Assembly: GCA_031772625.1 (NCBI GenBank)
Contig: CM062812.1
Span: 728,846,300 to 728,910,299, forward strand
Source: Pinus tabuliformis
Taxonomy: Eukaryota > Streptophyta > Pinopsida > Pinales > Pinaceae
Reading direction: 5' to 3'
DNA length: 64,000 bases
Shown: piece by piece, positions 11,895-22,888 of the stretch
Numbering within the stretch: position 1 is the stretch's first letter
Layout of the letters: the number at the start of each line of letters is the position of its first letter
The notes under the pieces: model-generated
What the model saw: the letters and a program-made list of their open reading frames with translations, nothing else
What the model was told of the DNA's origin: nothing
Databases searched by the model: none
Made by a program: the position numbers and the translations under genes

Positions 11895-13049
11895 AGCAGA
11901 GCCATATGGTTGAAAGCAGGGGATGACAACACTCGGTTTTTCCATAACTATGCTAAAGGCAGAAAGGTCACAAACACCATCTGGAATCTTCCTCTACCTG
12001 ATGGAGGAGTGGCTGATACTTTTAACAAGCTCTCCCACCTTGGCTCTACTCATTTTAAGAACCTTTACAAAAATCCTCCTGGTTCGAATATTGCTGATAT
12101 TATTAATATCGTTGGACACTTCCCCAGATTTGTAAATGAGGATGAGGCTGAGGCACTTTTCGACCCTGTGACATCTAGGGAGCTTGAGGGCACGTTAAAA
12201 TGGTTCAAAAAGGATAAGAGTCCGAGTCCTGATGGCTGGGCTATCGAATTATACCTTGCATTCTATGAGTTTCTAAGCCAAGACCTGCTGAGGGTTGTGG
12301 AAGAATGCAGAATATCTGGGTCTCTGTATAATGCCATCAACTCGACCTTCATTTCACTTATTCCAAAGTCGGACTCCCCATCCTCCTTCAATGATTACAG
12401 ACCCATATCACTGTGTAATTGTCTTTATAAGATCATCTCCAAGATCATTGCAAATCGTCTCCGCCCTATCCTGTCCCGTCATATCGCCCCTCAACAATTT
12501 GCCTTTCTAGAACATCGTCAGATTCATGAAGCTATTGGCTCAGCCCAGGAAGCCATTCATACTATCTGGACCAGACACCAAAAGGCCATCACCCTAAAGA
12601 TTGATCTGGCAAAGGCATTTGACCGTGTCAGTTGGCTTTACATTAAGATGCTTCTTATCCATCTGGGCTTCCCCCACAATTTCATCACCTGGATCATGGC
12701 CTGTATCACCACACCCACTTTCAGTGTGCTTATCAATGGGTCTGCATCTCATTTTTTCCACTCCGAAAGAGGACTCAGACAGGGATGCCCCCTCTCTCCT
12801 CTCCTTTTTTTGATTGTCATGGATGGTCTCAGTCGATTGATTGCATCAGCTAAGAGAGATGGTGATCTCTGTGGTCTCAAGATATCTGATGACTGCTTCC
12901 TCACCCATCTACTTTTCGTGGATGATGTTCTTATTTTTCTTGATGGTAGTATCAGGGATTCCTGCTCCTTCTCAAAGATCCTCTCTCTTTTCTCATCTGC
13001 CACTGGGATGTTAGCAAATCACTCTAAATCTACCATCACTTTTACCTGA
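11895..13049 (+). pseudogene. LINE ORF2, reverse transcriptase portion
   Basis: Open from just after a TGA at 11,892-11,894 to a TGA at 13,047-13,049. It opens SRAIWLKAGDDNTRFFH, the usual stretch before the plant L1 RT. RT landmarks follow in order: SPSPDGWA, FISLIPK, NDYRPISLCN, LKIDLAKAFDRVSW, RQGCPLSPLLF and LLFVDDVLIF. The catalytic box is FVDD where most plant L1 elements have FADD or YADD. Both flanking stops are TGA in the same frame as the downstream segment, consistent with decay of single codons. There is no in-frame ATG start here because the element is 5'-truncated. Confidence 0.9.
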
Positions 13050-13082
13050 ACCTCCATCCATGAGACTCATTTTGCTCACCGG

Positions 13083-14927
13083 TTGTTCCCATACTGCATC
13101 AATCCACTAGACCGGGGTCTTAAATACCTGGGGTTCTGGATCAAGCCTATCAGCCAGAAAATAGCTGATTGGATTTGGCTCATTACAAAACTGGAGAAAA
13201 GGCTCAACTTATGGAGCCACCGATATTTGTCTAGAGCTAGCAGACTTGTATTGGTTAAATCTATACTTGAGGCCACGCCTGTCTTTTGGATGGCACTCGC
13301 TTGGATTCCTAGAAGCACCTTGGCCAGGCTACACCAAATCTGTAACAGATATCTATGGAATGGGAACCAGGATAAACAGATATTTGCATGGGTTGGCTGG
13401 AACAAGATAGCGCTGCCCAAAAAATGGGGAGGCTGGGGCCTAAAGGATCTTCCTTTATTTGCACAGGCTCTAGCTGCAAAAATGGGGTGGACATTGTTGA
13501 CTGGACAGAATCTTTGGACTACCATCTCATATCACAAATACATTTGGCCTCAGAATATTATGGATTGGATTCGGCTTCCTAGTTGGCCCAAAACTGGTAT
13601 CTCATCTGTCTGGAAGGCACTTCTTCACTCACTGCCTCTCATCAGGGATAATCTGGTTTGGAGAATAAACGATGGATCTATGGCTCGCATCGGTTTAGAT
13701 CCATGGATTGGAAGCGGTGGTAGACATCAGTTATCCAGAAATCTTATTCAGCATCTACATTCCCATGAGCTTAAGGTTCTAGCTAACATCGCGGACCCTC
13801 ATAATTCTACCATTTTTGCACAAAGATGGAAATCCTCACAACAGATTGATCTACCACAATGTTGGCACCAAGAATGGCATGATTATATTATTGCTCTTTC
13901 TGAATCTCACATTAGGATCAAAGAGGGCCTGGATGAACTCATGTGGCATCATTCTGACAGCGGTTTATACACTCCAAAGTCAGGCTATTTAACATTGATC
14001 TCACACAAAGTTCCAGATCTGATTGCTTTCTGGTGGAAGGCAATTTGGAAACTCACAGTGCCTCCTCGGATCAAACTATTTTTCTGGTGCATATTAAAAG
14101 ACAAAGTCCCCACTGGTGAAAATCTTATGCACCGATCTATCCACGAGCCTACTTGGTGTACACTATGCAAAAGAGCAGCGGAATCGACATCACATCTTTT
14201 TCTGAAGTGTACAGCCCTGATGGACCTGTGGCAAAATATTTCCTCTTCTATTCATTTCACGGGCTCATGGGAAGGCGAAGACATTAACAAAGCTTGGGAA
14301 AGCTGGTATCACCGGCATAAAGGATCAAAAATACAAAGTCTCCCTTTGATTATCTGTTGGTATCTCTGGTTGGCCCGGAATCGCAACATCTTTGACAGCA
14401 AACCTGTGTGTTGGCCGCACACTGCAGCATGTATTATATCGGCTTTTAACGAGATGCCTGAGCCTCCCCAACCTCGAACCCGCAGGCCACATGCCCCTCC
14501 GCATATTGATAAAAATACCCCTTGGGCATATTTTGATGGCGCAGCTCAACAGCAGGGGTGCGGAGGTGGTTTCATCCTATACATTAGTGAACATCATTAT
14601 TACAAAGTCAGGATGGGATTGGGGGTTGGCACAAACAATTTTGCTGAACTCATCACTCTTCGTCACCTCATGCATTTTTCTTTGGGGCATAACTGCATGA
14701 GCATTAATATTTATGGAGATTCGAAGATCATTATAGACTGGTTCAATAATATTGCTGCTTGTCACACTCACACACTCAGTAATATTTTGGATGAAATAAA
14801 TATTTTTAAGGCTCATTTTAATGATATCACATGCAATCATATTTATAGGGAACATAACTGTAGTGCTAACGAGCTATCCAAGGCGGCCACGATACTTCCC
14901 AGAGGAGAGTGGATGATCCAGGAATAG
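13083..14927 (+). pseudogene. LINE ORF2, C-terminal portion (zinc-binding and RNase H)
   Basis: 614 codons in the same frame as the RT segment, separated from it by one TGA at 13,047. It opens with RT-thumb sequence (GLKYLGFWIKP). A zf-RVT region lies at about residues 315-385, with FWWKAIWKLTVPPRIKLFFW then CTLCKR and HLFLKC. An RNase H domain from about residue 476 contains YFDGAA, NNFAEL, YGDSK and EHNCSANELSK, giving the D-E-D acidic residues and the final H/N-D/E box. It ends with TAG at 14,925-14,927. RNase H in a plant L1 LINE is a known lineage feature. Confidence 0.9.
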
Positions 14928-15268
14928 CGTGGGTCAAATGCATACCAATACTATCACCGCCCTTACATAGACCCACATTACCACAGGGCTGATAGCCCAT
15001 GAACTGAATATCTGATATTTTTTGGAATTTTTCACAGCTTTTTGATTATATTGGATAGAATATATATATGGCCCTGCGTGGCAAATATACACACTAAATA
15101 GAAGGACTGATTATGAACATCCTGCGTGATGTTTCTGGTAAATATACTGATATTTTTTGAACTTCTTCTGAGCCCTCAGAGGCTGACAGATACTAGCATA
15201 TGCATCCTGCATCTACAATATGTAATTTTTCAAAGTTAATGAAAGATTACGATTTTTCCAGTGGAAAA

Positions 15269-15283
15269 AAGATTGTTCAATTA
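15269..15283 (+). repeat. LINE target-site duplication, 3' copy
   Basis: AAGATTGTTCAATTA follows GTGGAAAA at the LINE 3' end. The following host sequence continues the older duplicated segment also seen at 10,957. Confidence 0.75.
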
Positions 15284-16785
15284 TGAAATTACCCCAGTAG
15301 ATGGTGGTAAATAACTACTACCATCTCTTTTCTATCTCTAGATGATTCCATGATTGACAACCATAATGCTTACAAAATCCTATCATTGTTGCCATTTGAA
15401 CTTACTGTAATCAAGCTTACTATTAAGCCTAACATTTGTAAAATCAAACTTTATTTAAAGCCCTGTGGTTCTTCTCTTATCTTAAAAAGCCTTTTTCTTT
15501 ATTAACTCTCTAGTTTTTGAAAACATAGAAATTAATGCTATAAGAAAATTGAGAAATAATAAGTGTGCTTCCCATAAAATTATGTAGAGTTTTGAACTAG
15601 GGAGAAGTGTTAAAATGTCCGGGGCTCTATTAATAACCACACAACCGAAGATTGGTTTGCCTACAGGCCTACACCTTAATTTTGTTTTTACAATAGGTCT
15701 TCCCAAAAGATATAAAATGCCAATAACTATTCATACAACTACTATTGTCTCTCCCGCTTCATTCTCTCCATTCCGCATCTAAGAAATAAGTTGTGTGTGT
15801 GGGTGTCCATATCGCTGCTGCTATGAAGAGGATTTTAAGGAGATGTTGAAATCATAGAAAAATTAAAAGACATTGTTAATGAAAAGAAACCATAGTATTA
15901 GAAAAAGACATCAACAAAAAGAAGCCACATTATTAGAAAAAGATATCAACCAAACTTGAATTCATTGTAAAGATCAAATTTGAAAACCATTCTTAAACAA
16001 CAACGAAAACGACCAACGAAGACATACAACAACAACACTGTAGATGTGTATTACATATTACAACATTTCCCTATTAAATATGGAAAACTTTCCTTTTAAT
16101 TACATAATTTTTTGAATTTATAGAGCTTGAAGTTTTTAATGGAGATGAAAGTTTATTGATAATGTTCTTTGATTAAACAATGTTAAGAGAAAAGTTCAAT
16201 TCCCTTAGTTATTGAAGGTATATATTTGTTTTTTTGGTTTCCTTTAAATTGTTTCCAACTGAACAAAACATATAGTATAAATTAAAAACAAATGAAAACT
16301 AACAAAACTTTTTCCATTGTGCAAATAGATTTATATTTTCAATGATGTAAATTCAAATACTTTTGAAGATTATCTAATGAATAGAAGAAACATATGTTTA
16401 CCTTTTCTTAATAGAATTTTGAGAAAAATGTTTGCCTATATACTAAATTCTATTGAGATTTTATAGTGTTTTAATGTAGCCACTTTTTAAATTTTAAAGA
16501 TTTAGAAAGACACTATTTCATTTTGGCATTTTTTTAAATAAAGAGTTTATTTAATGTACACTTGTTAATAGAAGTACAAATATTTTTATAAGGAAGTACA
16601 AATATTTTATAACTTTTGATCTTTGAAGGGTTAAATAAATATATACCCTTCCAAATAAAATTAAGACTAGCTCTTCAAATTTGATCACTGACTTCTAGCC
16701 ACTTTTGTTTCTTTTTTCTGAACACAAAAGAAAATTTGAAGTACTACAATATGGAGGTTTATAAAACTTTGGAACTTTAATATCA
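15284..16785. other. AT-rich spacer; small repeat at 15,885-15,950
   Basis: No gene recognised. A 74-codon minus frame at 15,706-15,482 has no family resemblance. Two copies of a 34-36-bp unit carrying ATTAGAAAAAGA(C/T)ATCAAC lie at about 15,885-15,950. Confidence 0.6.
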
Positions 16786-16910
16786 TGATGAAGAATGAAA
16801 ATAAAGAATGAAACATAAATTCTTTTCCCAATATTCAAAATAGCTAAACAAATTAAATTAAAAACATCAACAATAAATAAATAAACGAGGGACTGGAGTA
16901 AAATTCCACT
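16785..16910 (-). mobile_element. Copia LTR-like fragment
   Basis: Shares AAGAATGAAAA, CAATATTCAAAATAG, TAAACAAATTA and AACATCAACAATAAAT, in order and spacing, with the copia 3' LTR at 4687-4820, plus a following A(C/G)TGGAGTA-type block. It is probably a diverged solo or partial LTR of the same family. No internal region is seen beside it. Confidence 0.55.
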
Positions 16911-16999
16911 AGACTAAAGTAAAATTAAAAACCACTGACATTGCCACTGCGATACGGCAAGTACTTCATTATCGGTTGCTGGTCTTTTATTGTTCTTAA

Positions 17000-17460
17000 G
17001 GGAGAACACCACATCTTCAAAGATTAAAATATGGCATTCATAAGATTATTACTGGCTTCCATGGCTGCATGTTTGAACTTCCATGATTCGTGGCTTCTAA
17101 ACCAATATAGGGGCACGATCTCTTATCCAGTGAGGGTTTTTATCTCAATATGCAGATCTATCCACGAAGAAAACTGTGAATTTTACCTTTCCCAGGTAGA
17201 ATTGGCAGCAGATGGTGATGGCGTGGCCATGGTGAATTACAGTGGGAATCTGGCAAGAGGATTATGTCCACAAAGTCCTCCGCCATCTACAATACCGTAA
17301 ATGACCAAATGTTACTAATTCTAAACGCTTGCAGAGTAAACTCCAATTTTACCATTCTCATCCTCCAAATCCCTCTCTACCTTACTCGACTTCGTCGCAG
17401 CACAAGATTGAACTCACGAATCCAAGGCCAAGGCCATGGGTTTTGATCTTTTAAGCGAAT
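17000..17460 (-). other. Possible 5' exon or open-frame fragment, unassigned
   Basis: This segment is less AT-rich than its flanks. On the minus strand an ATG in good context (ACCATGGCC, about 17,232) opens MATPSPSAANSTWE, followed by a donor-like AAAG/GTAAAA near 17,187. On the plus strand 17,031-17,300 is an 89-codon frame without recognisable family. I cannot link either to downstream exons. It may be a gene fragment. Confidence 0.2.
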
Positions 17461-17512
17461 CACTGCTTACTACCTATACGTCAGTCACACCAATGTTGTG
17501 AGACCATACAAT

Positions 17513-17668
17513 AGATCTATCTCGGATATCTGCTGATCCGAGCATTTATGCAGTGGCAGATCTACCCCGGATATCAGCTGATCCGAGCATTTATGCAGTG
17601 GCAGTGAAGATCCGTGAAGAGAACGGATGCACTGCAGTGAAGATCCGTGAAGAGGACGGATGTTTTAG
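17513..17668 (+). repeat. Two adjacent minisatellites with internal palindromes
   Basis: A 45-bp unit occurs twice (17,513-17,557 and 17,558-17,602), followed directly by a 33-bp unit twice (17,603-17,635 and 17,636-17,668). The 45-bp unit contains CGGATATCAGCTGATCCG, a near-palindrome. The 33-bp unit contains ATCCGT...ACGGAT arms around GAAGAG(A/G). Copies are nearly identical, so the duplications are recent. Confidence 0.92.
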
Positions 17669-18059
17669 GTCCAAGATTATTGAAATGACCCGATAGAATC
17701 GACATAAGATTAACGAAGTGACTAATATTGAATGGGCAGAAGTTAACCTGGACAAGTGGAAAAACACAGAAAGGCAACCAATTTTGTCCGCCCAAAGCCT
17801 CTCAGCGAGTTTTTAAAACACAGAGATGCAAGATGGAGAGATCACCAAATAAATGAAATTAATATTATATGTATAGAGAAGTAAGCAAACGTAAGTGAGT
17901 AAGAAAATATTGTGAACCATTACTTAAAAACAAAATTAAAGCTATATTACTCTCTCGAGTACATATTAACATAATTATACTTCCACCTCAGACCGTCCTG
18001 ATAAATTCATACTACTTTTGTTTTCAGTTGTATTTCTGATTAAGTATGAAACTAACCCT

Positions 18060-18273
18060 AATATTAACAGACTGAAAATCCGAAATACAAGTACATTCAG
18101 ATAACTCCTGTGATGTTGCTTAATAAAAAATTTCAAATTTTAAATATACTGGATATTATAACATGGAAAGTACATCACATTAGCAGACTGAGAATAAAAA
18201 ATATAGGTACATTCATCTTAACTCGTATGGTCTTTATCAATAAAGGTAAGTTTAAAATATACAGGATACTATC
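18060..18273 (-). repeat. Tandem duplication in the presumed LBD 3' UTR
   Basis: 18,061-18,160 and 18,178-18,273 are diverged direct copies sharing CAGACTGA(A/G)AAT, AAATA(C/T)A(A/G)GTACATTCA, AACTC and a terminal AAATATAC(T/A)GGATA block. They begin about 115 bp downstream of the LBD stop codon (minus-strand sense), so they may be transcribed as 3' UTR. Confidence 0.65.
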
Positions 18274-18387
18274 GATTGATTTTTCATGTGGGAGACTTCC
18301 CGTAGTTTACTTACAGGTCCTATACAATACATACAATCTCAGTGTATTTCGCCATGGGTATATACAGAAGTGAGAAAATGAACTTTT

Positions 18388-19620
18388 TCATGGCAGGGAA
18401 TTCTCCATGCACTGATTCCAAAAGGCCTCACTGCAACGCAGGTCAAAAGCTAATGATTTATCAGGAGTACGTGGAAAATATTCTTGAGAGCCAAGCGTTA
18501 GCTCCAAACCTACCGGACTACACGGAGCTTCAACTTCAGTATGACTGGTTTTGAGGTTAGGGAGATCATGGCAGTACTCCATCTGTGCTTGATCGGCAGC
18601 AATGAATTCATCCACTTCCCCCGCTGACAAAAATGTCGAACTTTTCTCTATGTATTTTTCATTAATTGGACAGTTCTCTGCTGCCCTCTTCAAATTGTTT
18701 GTTACATCACCCAAGTCATCATGAGACTTGCAGCTCGAATCCATATGACTGGTAGTGGATGCATGTTCGCGTAATTTTCTTCTGGCTTTCGAATGCGACA
18801 GGCCCTTCAGTTTGCCTCTGGTCGTTACTGATCTATGCAACTCGCGGAAGGCCGTGGTTTCCATTCGCACGGCACGAGCCGCAGAACTATCCGGCGTAAT
18901 GGAAGGGAACGATCCTCTCAGGATGTTCTCCACCCCCTCCCGACATAATGCCCAGTTACCCGACGAGAGAAGTCCAACCGATCCGTGTATCGGATTCATC
19001 ATTCTGCCGCAAGCTTCGAATAAAAGGGACCTGAATATCGCTGCAACACCAAATACACAAATTATATGTATATGGTTTCTTTAGCCTCTCTATTCTCTTT
19101 GGAATTAGATCAAGGATACTGTGCAATATATAGGCGTGTCCCCTTTGTGTGTCTGTGTAACGCTAACAGTATTGAATCTAATATGAATTGAATCTATTTA
19201 TAAGTTTCAGATTTATATATAGACTTCACTTACAACTTTAAATAAATGAGATTTTGGAACATGCAACCCTAGGTTTGCATAAATGAGATTTTGAAATATG
19301 CAACCCTAGGTTTGCATAAATGAGATTTTGAAATATGCAACCCTAGATTTGCAATTTCTATGCTATATCACATCAGGGTTTAGATGGGTCTGCGCAAATT
19401 ATTGCCAAACCGAGTTTAAAGGAGTGTTACCAGGCCTCAAATGCTCGGGGCCGTTGGTAATGAGATTTGTCAGGCCAGCGCGCCCATAAAACTTGGCTAA
19501 GAAGATAGTGGCGTTCGCCTGTGACTCTGGGGTGCTTATCCAGTGGAGGCAGGGCCTGAGAATGCAAGATTCGCCACAGCCCTTTCGTAGGACTCGGCAG
19601 CCATTGCAGCTCATCCTCAT
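18388..19620 (-). CDS. LBD: Class II LOB-domain (LBD) transcription factor, two exons
   Basis: Exon 1 is 19,620-19,431 and exon 2 is 19,040-18,388, joined across a 390-bp GT...AG intron: 843 bp, 280 residues. The start chosen is MRMSCNGC, as in class II LBD proteins; an in-frame ATG at 19,656 would add 12 unconserved residues. The LOB zinc finger is C5-x2-C8-x6-C15-x3-C19. The SPESQANAT-like block reads [21 protein letters not shown]. The intron splits Ala-64, between GPEHLRP and [12 protein letters not shown], the usual LBD intron position. There is no class I leucine zipper. The C-terminal LELTL (residues 242-246) fits the LxLxL EAR repression motif. LBD proteins are nuclear DNA-binding regulators, and class II members act in nitrogen and metabolic responses. 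The [11 protein letters not shown] block has Ser where Trp is usual. No frame damage is seen, so it is probably functional. Confidence 0.9.
19244..19353 (-). repeat. Three-copy 37-bp minisatellite inside the LBD intron
   Basis: Copies at 19,244-19,280, 19,281-19,317 and 19,318-19,353 each read AAATGAGATTTTG(A/G)AA(T/C)A followed by TGCAACCCTAG(G/A)TTTGCA. Copies two and three differ by about one base. Lying in the only intron of the LBD gene, it should not affect the protein but makes intron length potentially variable. Confidence 0.92.
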
Positions 19621-19684
19621 GATATGATGATCCGATCTAGCAAACAACAAACACATACAGAAATGACAAATAAGTATATGTTTA

Positions 19685-19803
19685 ACCTATGTGATCGCAG
19701 TGTCGCGCAACCACTAATATAGACAACAAGAAACGGACCTGCTTCAACCTTATGTGCTCGCGGTGTCGGGCGATGGTAATAAAGGCAGCCAGAAGCAAAC
19801 CTG
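19685..19803 (-). repeat. Diverged tandem duplication upstream of the LBD start
   Basis: 19,685-19,742 and 19,747-19,803 are about 58-bp copies with shared ACCT(T)ATGTG, TCGC(A/G)GTGTCG and a terminal ACCTGC block. They lie 65-185 bp upstream of the chosen ATG, in the 5' leader or proximal promoter. Confidence 0.7.
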
Positions 19804-19806
19804 CGA

Positions 19807-19820
19807 ACGGCAAATATATG
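19807..19820 (-). promoter_or_regulatory. Possible TATA-like element of the LBD gene
   Basis: The minus strand reads CCATATATTTGCC about 190 bp upstream of the ATG. The position is plausible for a plant gene with a 150-bp leader, but an AT-rich context makes chance matches common and no other core element confirms it. Confidence 0.25.
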
Positions 19821-20039
19821 GGATGGCACCACGGAAATGACTGGATATTTGTTGGGTCGATATTTTGCGTGCCAATGAAGAAAATGGTCTGTAAATTCGG
19901 ATGTTTTTTTTCTCGAACGGCGTGATTCAAGGCTTTGAGGGACCGGGCCGTAGTAAATTGAGGCGCGCAGTGCTTTAAAAAACAAAGCCCTCAGATTCCA
20001 TCACCATTCCCGAACACCAGCAGAACAGTTTTTTCTCTG

Positions 20040-22460
20040 TTTTTGTAAGGATGGATTTAATTATGTTGTCGGTATAATAGTAATTGTTATTCAGCTCAAC
20101 TGCACTAATGGAGCTCAGTGAATTTTTTTCACTTTTTTACAATTTTTCTCAGAAACATCAAGTAGAAAATAACACATCCCTATAAAATAAAACCACTAAG
20201 CGACACACGTTACGTTAATGCTGGAATGGGACGGAGGACCAGGCCTCGTTCATCTCCCAAATCCTGATTTTCAGTAATCATACTCCCTAAATTCATGCCC
20301 AATTTGTCTTGTCCCAATTCAACATATATCCACTCCAATTGTTTATGTTTTCTTCTTGTCTTTAGCATGACAAGCACATCTTATAGGTTTAGGTATTATT
20401 TCGTGGTGTCATGAAATTTCTGGACAAAAAATCATATTAGATCTCTCCAATGAACTGTTAGATTACCCGTTGATCCTATATCCATGCATTGAACCTTATT
20501 ATTAAATAGATGCGATGAACCTATATGATGCACGGTACGATTCAAAGTCACCATAATGATGAGTACATTACTTCACTTAATCTCGTTCCATGAATGTGTG
20601 GTTATGATACAATTTTTTTTAATTTTTATAAATGTTTAAAATTAGTTTTTATACCATAGATATTTTCATTCATTTATATTTTCAAGTTTCCAGATTTGAA
20701 AAAAAGTGAAGTATTTTTCTTTATTCCAAAATATAAATATTAAGAAAACAAATTTTATATTTTTCAAAATATATGTTATTTAATAATAAAATTTAAGTAG
20801 TTGTATATAATTATTAAAAAAACAAATTTTATATTTTTCAAAATATATATTATTTAATAATAAGATTTAAATAGTTGTAATATATTTAGTTAACAATAAT
20901 GTCTGAAATCATTATAAAAATATATATTTTTTATAAATTTAACATGAGAGTTGTGATAATTATAATTCATAATAATATCAAATTAAATTTAAGGAAATAT
21001 TAAAATAATTATTATTTTTAATTAATTTTAAAATTATTAAATAAATTCATATTATTATATTATTAGTGCATGGAGACATGGATAGAGGTGTGTTATTAAT
21101 ATTTTATTTTTAAGTGTATAATTGCATAAAGTATTAGAAGAGTGGAAAATGATAATTTTAATTAATTATTTATGAAGATTTGGATAGAGGTGTATTATTA
21201 ACATTTTATTTTTAAGTATATAATTGTATAAATTATTAGATAAGTGGAAACTGATAATTTTAATTAAATGTTTATAAAAGTGTATTTTTGCATAATTAAA
21301 AATATTAAAAATTTTGATTATAATTTTGTTTATTAAATTTTAATTTAAACTTTAATTTGAAAAAAATATCAAATGAAAAGACAATCCTGGTACAGTAAAT
21401 TTTGAAGTCAAAACTATATTTAAATTTTAAAATTATAAATATATTTCAGTTATAAATCAAAAAATAAATATAAACATAAATATATTTTAATTATAATTCA
21501 AAAATTATAATTTAAAAAATATCTAAATTAACATGTAAACTCCTTTATCACAAAATCTAATAAGTTATAACGTAAACCATGTCTTACGTGAATAGTGCTT
21601 CCTTATTAGGTAGTATTTGAAATTGACTATGACACAAATATTCTTTATAAATTATATGCCTTATTTTAAGTCATTGTTCATGGTTAATGTGGCTTAGAAG
21701 TAATTCTTTTTAATATGAAATGAAAAATAAATCAAATAAATAAAAAATAAATAAAATTATCTTTAATACACTCAATTTTCAAATAAAGAATATATATTAT
21801 AATAAATTTTTAATATTTAATTTATTATTTTTAAAACTAATATTTATAATCTAAATTACTTTATTTTATCTGAATTTTTTTTAATATGTAAATATTTAAA
21901 ATTAACCAATTAACCTATACTTATAAAAATTCCATGTATAAAACATATCTAATGATCTAACCATATTCCTACACGGTATACGCTAAAAAATTAGCTTTAA
22001 ATGTAAAATTATTGGATTTTACCCTTAAATCATGTATTGAACACTTAGACTCTTCTCTAATGCACCAAACGCAGGCCAACACGTAAACACTTAGACTCTT
22101 CTCTAATGCACCAAACATAGGCCTAACACTTATGCTATACTTAAGCCATGGGCCGAATATTTATTTAAAATATACTTTATTGGGATCCAATTCCTTGTCC
22201 ATAGCTCATATGCTTTATAAATATTGCGTAAAATTTTATTCTTTTAAACTGAAATATTAAAAGTAATTAACAAAGTTAGATATATTATGTTATATTTATA
22301 ATATGTTTTTGTAATATCTTTATTAACGTAAATATTTATTTTACTGTAACTAAATAAATTCTTACTATTTTTAAAATTATAAACTATTTTTTAATTTAGT
22401 TATGGAAAGATGAATTTGTAGTTATTAGTAAATATTATTTTTACTCGTTAATTAGTTATG
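20040..22460. other. AT-rich intergenic spacer with small tandem duplications
   Basis: No gene seen. Tandem duplications occur at about 20,739-20,882 (unit about 71 bp, ACAAATTTTATATTTTTCAA shared), 21,076-21,270 (unit about 100 bp, GGATAGAGGTGT(G/A)TTATTAA shared) and 22,041-22,127 (unit 46 bp, TTAGACTCTTCTCTAATGCA shared). Confidence 0.75.
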
Positions 22461-22464
22461 AGAA

Positions 22465-22609
22465 CTAAGTGAACTATTCAAAAATCATGAGAAATTAGTC
22501 AGTTACGACTACCTCTCATGGAAATGGTCATACGTGAATGACTTACTTAACGCAATTGAATCCCAAAATGATATCTAATATAATGCACTGCGTAAACCCC
22601 CATACTTAA
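22465..22609 (+). repeat. 145-bp direct repeat, left copy
   Basis: Begins CTAAGTGAACTATTCAAAAA and ends CCCCCATACTTAA. The right copy at 22,889-23,033 differs by about one base, so the duplication is recent relative to the surrounding DNA. The two copies bracket the 5S-derived block. Confidence 0.92.
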
Positions 22610-22715
22610 ATTCAAAAAGAGTCAAGGGATCTCTACTTGAATGGTTCATGAGGCACAATACTTGCTAAGGTTTTGCAAATGGGGTAGCAAGCTAAGTGGG
22701 CTTGATTGTGGGGAA

Positions 22716-22800
22716 AACTCCACAGTTAAGCGCGCTTGAGCCAGAGGAGTTCTGGGATGGGTGACCTCCTAGGAAGTCCTGGTTACCGGATGCAAGCCCC
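22716..22800 (+). repeat. 5S rRNA-derived sequence (3' two-thirds), possible Cassandra-type TRIM or 5S-derived SINE relic
   Basis: Reads AACTCCACAGTTAAGCGCGC, then GGGATGGGTGACCTCCTAGG and GAAGTCCT, matching the plant 5S rRNA consensus from about nucleotide 40 to near the 3' end, including both ends of the internal RNA polymerase III promoter (A-box-like AGTTAAGCG; C-box-like GATGGGTGACCTCC). The first third of 5S is not recognisable upstream, so this is not a normal 5S gene. 5S domains are known inside Cassandra TRIM LTRs and in some SINEs. Only one copy is present and no LTR pair is clear. Confidence 0.8.
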
Positions 22801-22888
22801 GGAAGTGATGATTGATGCTATGTGATTCATTTCACTAGTTTCAATCCCACTTCTTCACCCCTGTGAGCATCACCCGATGCAATGAGTG

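Larger units (their letters stand above)
11630..15270 (+). mobile_element. 5'-truncated plant L1-type LINE with RNase H
   Basis: About 3.64 kb carrying the RT, zinc-binding and RNase H portion of ORF2. ORF1 and the endonuclease are absent, as expected of a 5'-truncated insertion. The 3' end is TTTTTCCAGTGG followed by a short A run. A 15-bp target-site duplication, AAGATTGTTCAATTA, lies at 11,615-11,629 and 15,269-15,283, although a few A's at the 3' junction could belong to the tail. Long open stretches and few stops suggest a moderately young insertion. Confidence 0.9.

Noticed and set aside
13076-13525. 149-codon minus frame
   Set aside because: Antisense shadow of the LINE ORF2, which has clear domain matches on the plus strand.
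17031-17300. 89-codon plus frame as a secreted small protein
   Set aside because: The N-terminus is hydrophobic but no signal cleavage pattern, family or codon support was found. It is reported only as an unassigned segment.
17513-17668. CRISPR-like array
   Set aside because: Eukaryotic context, head-to-tail units with no spacers and two different unit lengths.
22716-22800. Functional 5S rRNA gene
   Set aside because: The first third of 5S is missing and there is no T-run terminator right after it, so it is a derived repeat.
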